A stretch of 33,750 bases of DNA, taken from contig CAZASZ010000018.1 of NCBI GenBank assembly GCA_964487925.1, positions 1 through 33,750 of the forward strand, given 5' to 3'. Under the pieces are notes generated by a model. The model was not told the DNA's origin. It did no database searches and worked only from the letters and a program-made list of their open reading frames with translations. The DNA is from RI-283 sp964487925 (GTDB taxonomy: Bacteria; Pseudomonadota; Gammaproteobacteria; SZUA-140). Both the position numbers and the translations under genes were made by a program. This document shows, piece by piece, positions 31,647-33,750 of the stretch (position 1 is the stretch's first letter; every line of letters begins with the position of its first letter).

Positions 31647-33539
31647 GTGACTGATTGGTCCATTGCCCGATCCCGTGCGTTGTACAACATCTCCCAATGG
31701 GGGAGTGGTTACTTTGATATCAATGAGCAAGGGCATGTCGTCGCCCGGCTCGACCGCGACGATCCGGGAGCCCAGGCTGATCTCCTTGAGATCGCGTCGA
31801 TGCTCGACCATCACGGTATGTCTCCGCCTGTGCTGGTCCGCTTTGGCGGGATACTGAAGGATCGTGTACAGGCGCTTTATTCCGCTTTTGCGGTTGCGGC
31901 GGGGCGAAGCGGGTTTCAGGGCGCCTACGCGCCGGTTTATCCGATCAAGGTCAATCAACAGCACTGTGTCGTGACGGACCTGCTCGACCGTTCGGTTGGG
32001 CGCGTTGGACTTGAAGCGGGTAGCAAGCCGGAACTATTGGCGGTATTGGGCATGGCTCCTGCTGATGGCGCGCCTATCATCTGCAACGGCTACAAGGATC
32101 GCGAATACATCCGGATAGCCCTGATCGCAACTCAACTGGGACATCGCTGTTATATCGTTATCGAAAAACCCGACGAGCTCGAACAGGTTCTTGATGAAGC
32201 AGCCAAACTAGGCGTTCGTCCCCGGATCGGTATTCGTGCCCGACTGGCCTCGATCGGCAAGGGCAAATGGCAGAACACTGGGGGCGAGAAATCCAAGTTC
32301 GGTCTGACTGCTGCGCAGATGTTGTCGGCGGTGGACATGTTGAGTGAGCGTGACCATTTGGACTGCCTGCAATTGCTGCATGCCCACCTCGGGTCTCAGG
32401 TCGCTAATATTCACGATATTCAACGCGGCATGGCCGAGGTGGCCCGCTTCTATGCCGAGCTACGCCGCCTGGGCGCGCCGGTCGCGACCGTCGATGTTGG
32501 TGGCGGATTGGGCGTGGATTACGAGGGCGCGCGGTCACGCAGCTTCTGTTCGATGAACTACAGCGTCGAGGAATACGCGCACAACGTCACTCAGGCCATC
32601 GCGGACATCTGTCAGGAAGACGGACTGCCTCACCCCGATATCATTACCGAGGCGGGCAGGGCCATGGTGGCCGACCATGCAGTATTGGTCACCGATGTCA
32701 TCGGCAGCGAATCGTTATCGCGAGGCGACCAGGATAGCTTGGGCGAATCGGGTCCTGCGTATCCAGCGATCCAGCATCTTGAAGAGGGGCTGAAGGGATT
32801 ATCGAAACGGTCGGCTGTGGAGGTCTATCACGATGCAGTGCACTGGATGGCGCAGGCGCAAGACGCCTTCGTTCATGGTCTACTGACCCTGGAGCAGCGC
32901 GCCTATGCCGAGCGGCTATACTTCCGGATCTGTGGCCGATTGCGGCCGCTCTTGAACGAAGGCGCGCAGAGTCAACGCCAGGTTTGCGATGAGCTTCGGG
33001 AAAAACTCGCGGACAAATACTTCTGTAATATGTCCATTTTCCAATCGCTACCGGACATCTGGGCCATTGAGCAGATCTTTCCGATCGTTCCCCTGCAACG
33101 CCTGGATGAAGAACCCTGCAATCGCACCGTACTGTCCGATATCACCTGCGACTCCGATGGCCGTATCGATCTCTATGTCGGGGCGCACGGCATCGAACCC
33201 ACCTTGCCTCTGCATAACATCAAGGCGGGTGAGCGCTATCTCATCGGTGTATTCCTGGTCGGCGCCTATCAGGAGATTCTTGGGGACATGCACAACCTGT
33301 TCGGAGATACCCACTCGGTGAATGTCGAGCCCGATGGGGTGGGTGGTTATCGGATCACGAACCCGCGTCCCGGCGAGACCGTGGCGGATGCTCTGCGTCA
33401 CGTGCAATACGACCATGAGGCCTTGATCGAGATCTACCGTGAACGGGTTGCGACTGCGGGATTGAATGAGGCACAGGCCGTTGTGTGTCTGGAGACACTG
33501 ATATCCGGTCTGTCGGGCTATACCTATCTAGAGGAGTGA
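31647..33539 (+). CDS. speA: Biosynthetic arginine decarboxylase
   Basis: SpeA (630 residues, the usual length) is a fold-III, PLP-dependent decarboxylase converting arginine to agmatine, a route to putrescine. The PLP lysine is K101 in YPIKVNQ. HLGSQ, DVGGGLGVDYEG and TEAGRAMVADHA make up the rest of the cofactor site, and C501 in CDSDGRIDLY matches the substrate-site Cys region. The GTG start is supported by CGGAG nine bases upstream. It is divergent from speE, consistent with shared polyamine control. Neither agmatinase nor agmatine deiminase is in the window. Confidence 0.97.
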   Translation: MTDWSIARSRALYNISQWGSGYFDINEQGHVVARLDRDDPGAQADLLEIASMLDHHGMSPPVLVRFGGILKDRVQALYSAFAVAAGRSGFQGAYAPVYPIKVNQQHCVVTDLLDRSVGRVGLEAGSKPELLAVLGMAPADGAPIICNGYKDREYIRIALIATQLGHRCYIVIEKPDELEQVLDEAAKLGVRPRIGIRARLASIGKGKWQNTGGEKSKFGLTAAQMLSAVDMLSERDHLDCLQLLHAHLGSQVANIHDIQRGMAEVARFYAELRRLGAPVATVDVGGGLGVDYEGARSRSFCSMNYSVEEYAHNVTQAIADICQEDGLPHPDIITEAGRAMVADHAVLVTDVIGSESLSRGDQDSLGESGPAYPAIQHLEEGLKGLSKRSAVEVYHDAVHWMAQAQDAFVHGLLTLEQRAYAERLYFRICGRLRPLLNEGAQSQRQVCDELREKLADKYFCNMSIFQSLPDIWAIEQIFPIVPLQRLDEEPCNRTVLSDITCDSDGRIDLYVGAHGIEPTLPLHNIKAGERYLIGVFLVGAYQEILGDMHNLFGDTHSVNVEPDGVGGYRITNPRPGETVADALRHVQYDHEALIEIYRERVATAGLNEAQAVVCLETLISGLSGYTYLEE

Positions 33540-33614
33540 TGCCTGGCGATAATGATTATGCCGAACACATCGACTAAAGCCTCTTCGGCCGGGAAATCAT
33601 ACGCTGGTATATAG

Positions 33615-33736
33615 TGAAAAACGCGCCCGGGGATGGAGCGCAAGGCGGAAACGGCCGCAAAAGAGCAGCGTACTTAGTGTACGTGAGCATTTTGCGGCCG
33701 TTTTCAATACAGCGATACGCCCTTCAGCGCGCTTTT
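33615..33736. repeat. Long imperfect palindrome, probable dispersed repeat
   Basis: About 120 bases after speA form an imperfect palindrome. The core arms AAACGGCCGCAAAA (33649-33662) and TTTTGCGGCCGTTT (33690-33703) match perfectly. Inside them CGTAC and GTACG flank TTAGT (33669-33683). Outside, AAAAACGCGC- and GCGCGCTTTTT-like ends pair loosely. The design resembles REP- or MITE-type intergenic repeats. There is no coding frame here, and the element nearly reaches the window edge. Confidence 0.6.
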
Positions 33737-33750
33737 TAGCATTTTTAGAG

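Overview
The window looks like ordinary chromosome from a gammaproteobacterium, most likely a Chromatiales-like or chemolithoautotrophic lineage. This is inferred from gene content and order: ratA-rnfH facing bamE, with fur divergent from bamE; ftsY-ftsE-ftsX divergent from an M16 peptidase pair-rsmD-coaD-ferredoxin block; a divergent speE/speA pair; and a sucrose cluster of the type known from ammonia and sulfur oxidisers and methanotrophs. No phage, transposase, CRISPR array, rRNA or tRNA was seen. The species cannot be fixed from the sequence alone.

Layout. 1-2.9 kb: a small PilZ-like protein, a membrane-anchored FMN/Fe-S glutamate-synthase-like protein, and nadC, separated by a palindrome-rich divergent region. 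2.99-5.34 kb: an orphan PilB/GspE-type ATPase with a c-di-GMP-type MshEN domain and an extra N-terminal region. 5.47-8.0 kb: aspartase, then a YqhA membrane protein and a DUF4398-like lipoprotein on the minus strand. 8.19-13.65 kb: a tight operon for sucrose metabolism (PfkB sugar kinase, sucrose-phosphate synthase fused to its phosphatase, sucrose synthase), followed by an NSS sodium symporter and ratA-rnfH. 15.86-18.1 kb: bamE, fur, a possible small secreted protein, exonuclease III and a small lipoprotein. 18.2-24.2 kb, all minus: gamma-glutamyltransferase, YfhL-type ferredoxin, coaD, rsmD and two M16 peptidase-like subunits. 24.4-27.2 kb: ftsY-ftsE-ftsX. 27.45-29.1 kb: a YadGH-type ABC exporter. 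29.36-30.2 kb: a small conserved protein and a well-promoted class I cytochrome c. 30.3-33.5 kb: a double CDGSH iron-sulfur protein and spermidine synthase (minus), with arginine decarboxylase divergent. 33.6-33.74 kb: a long imperfect palindrome that looks like a dispersed repeat.

How the genes fit together. The sucrose genes encode both the making of sucrose (SPS-SPP) and its reversible cleavage (SuSy), with a kinase to return fructose to the hexose-phosphate pool. This suits a compatible-solute or carbon-storage role. SpeA and SpeE belong to polyamine synthesis. FtsY serves co-translational membrane targeting, and FtsEX controls septal wall hydrolysis. The two M16 proteins probably form an envelope peptidase pair in which only one subunit carries the zinc site.

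Most of the window is housekeeping sequence, and I found no convincing wholly new system. The observations most worth checking are the extended MshEN ATPase, the sucrose synthase nucleotide-site substitutions, the G9 tract serving as a ribosome binding site, the double CDGSH gene beside speE, and the terminal palindromic repeat.
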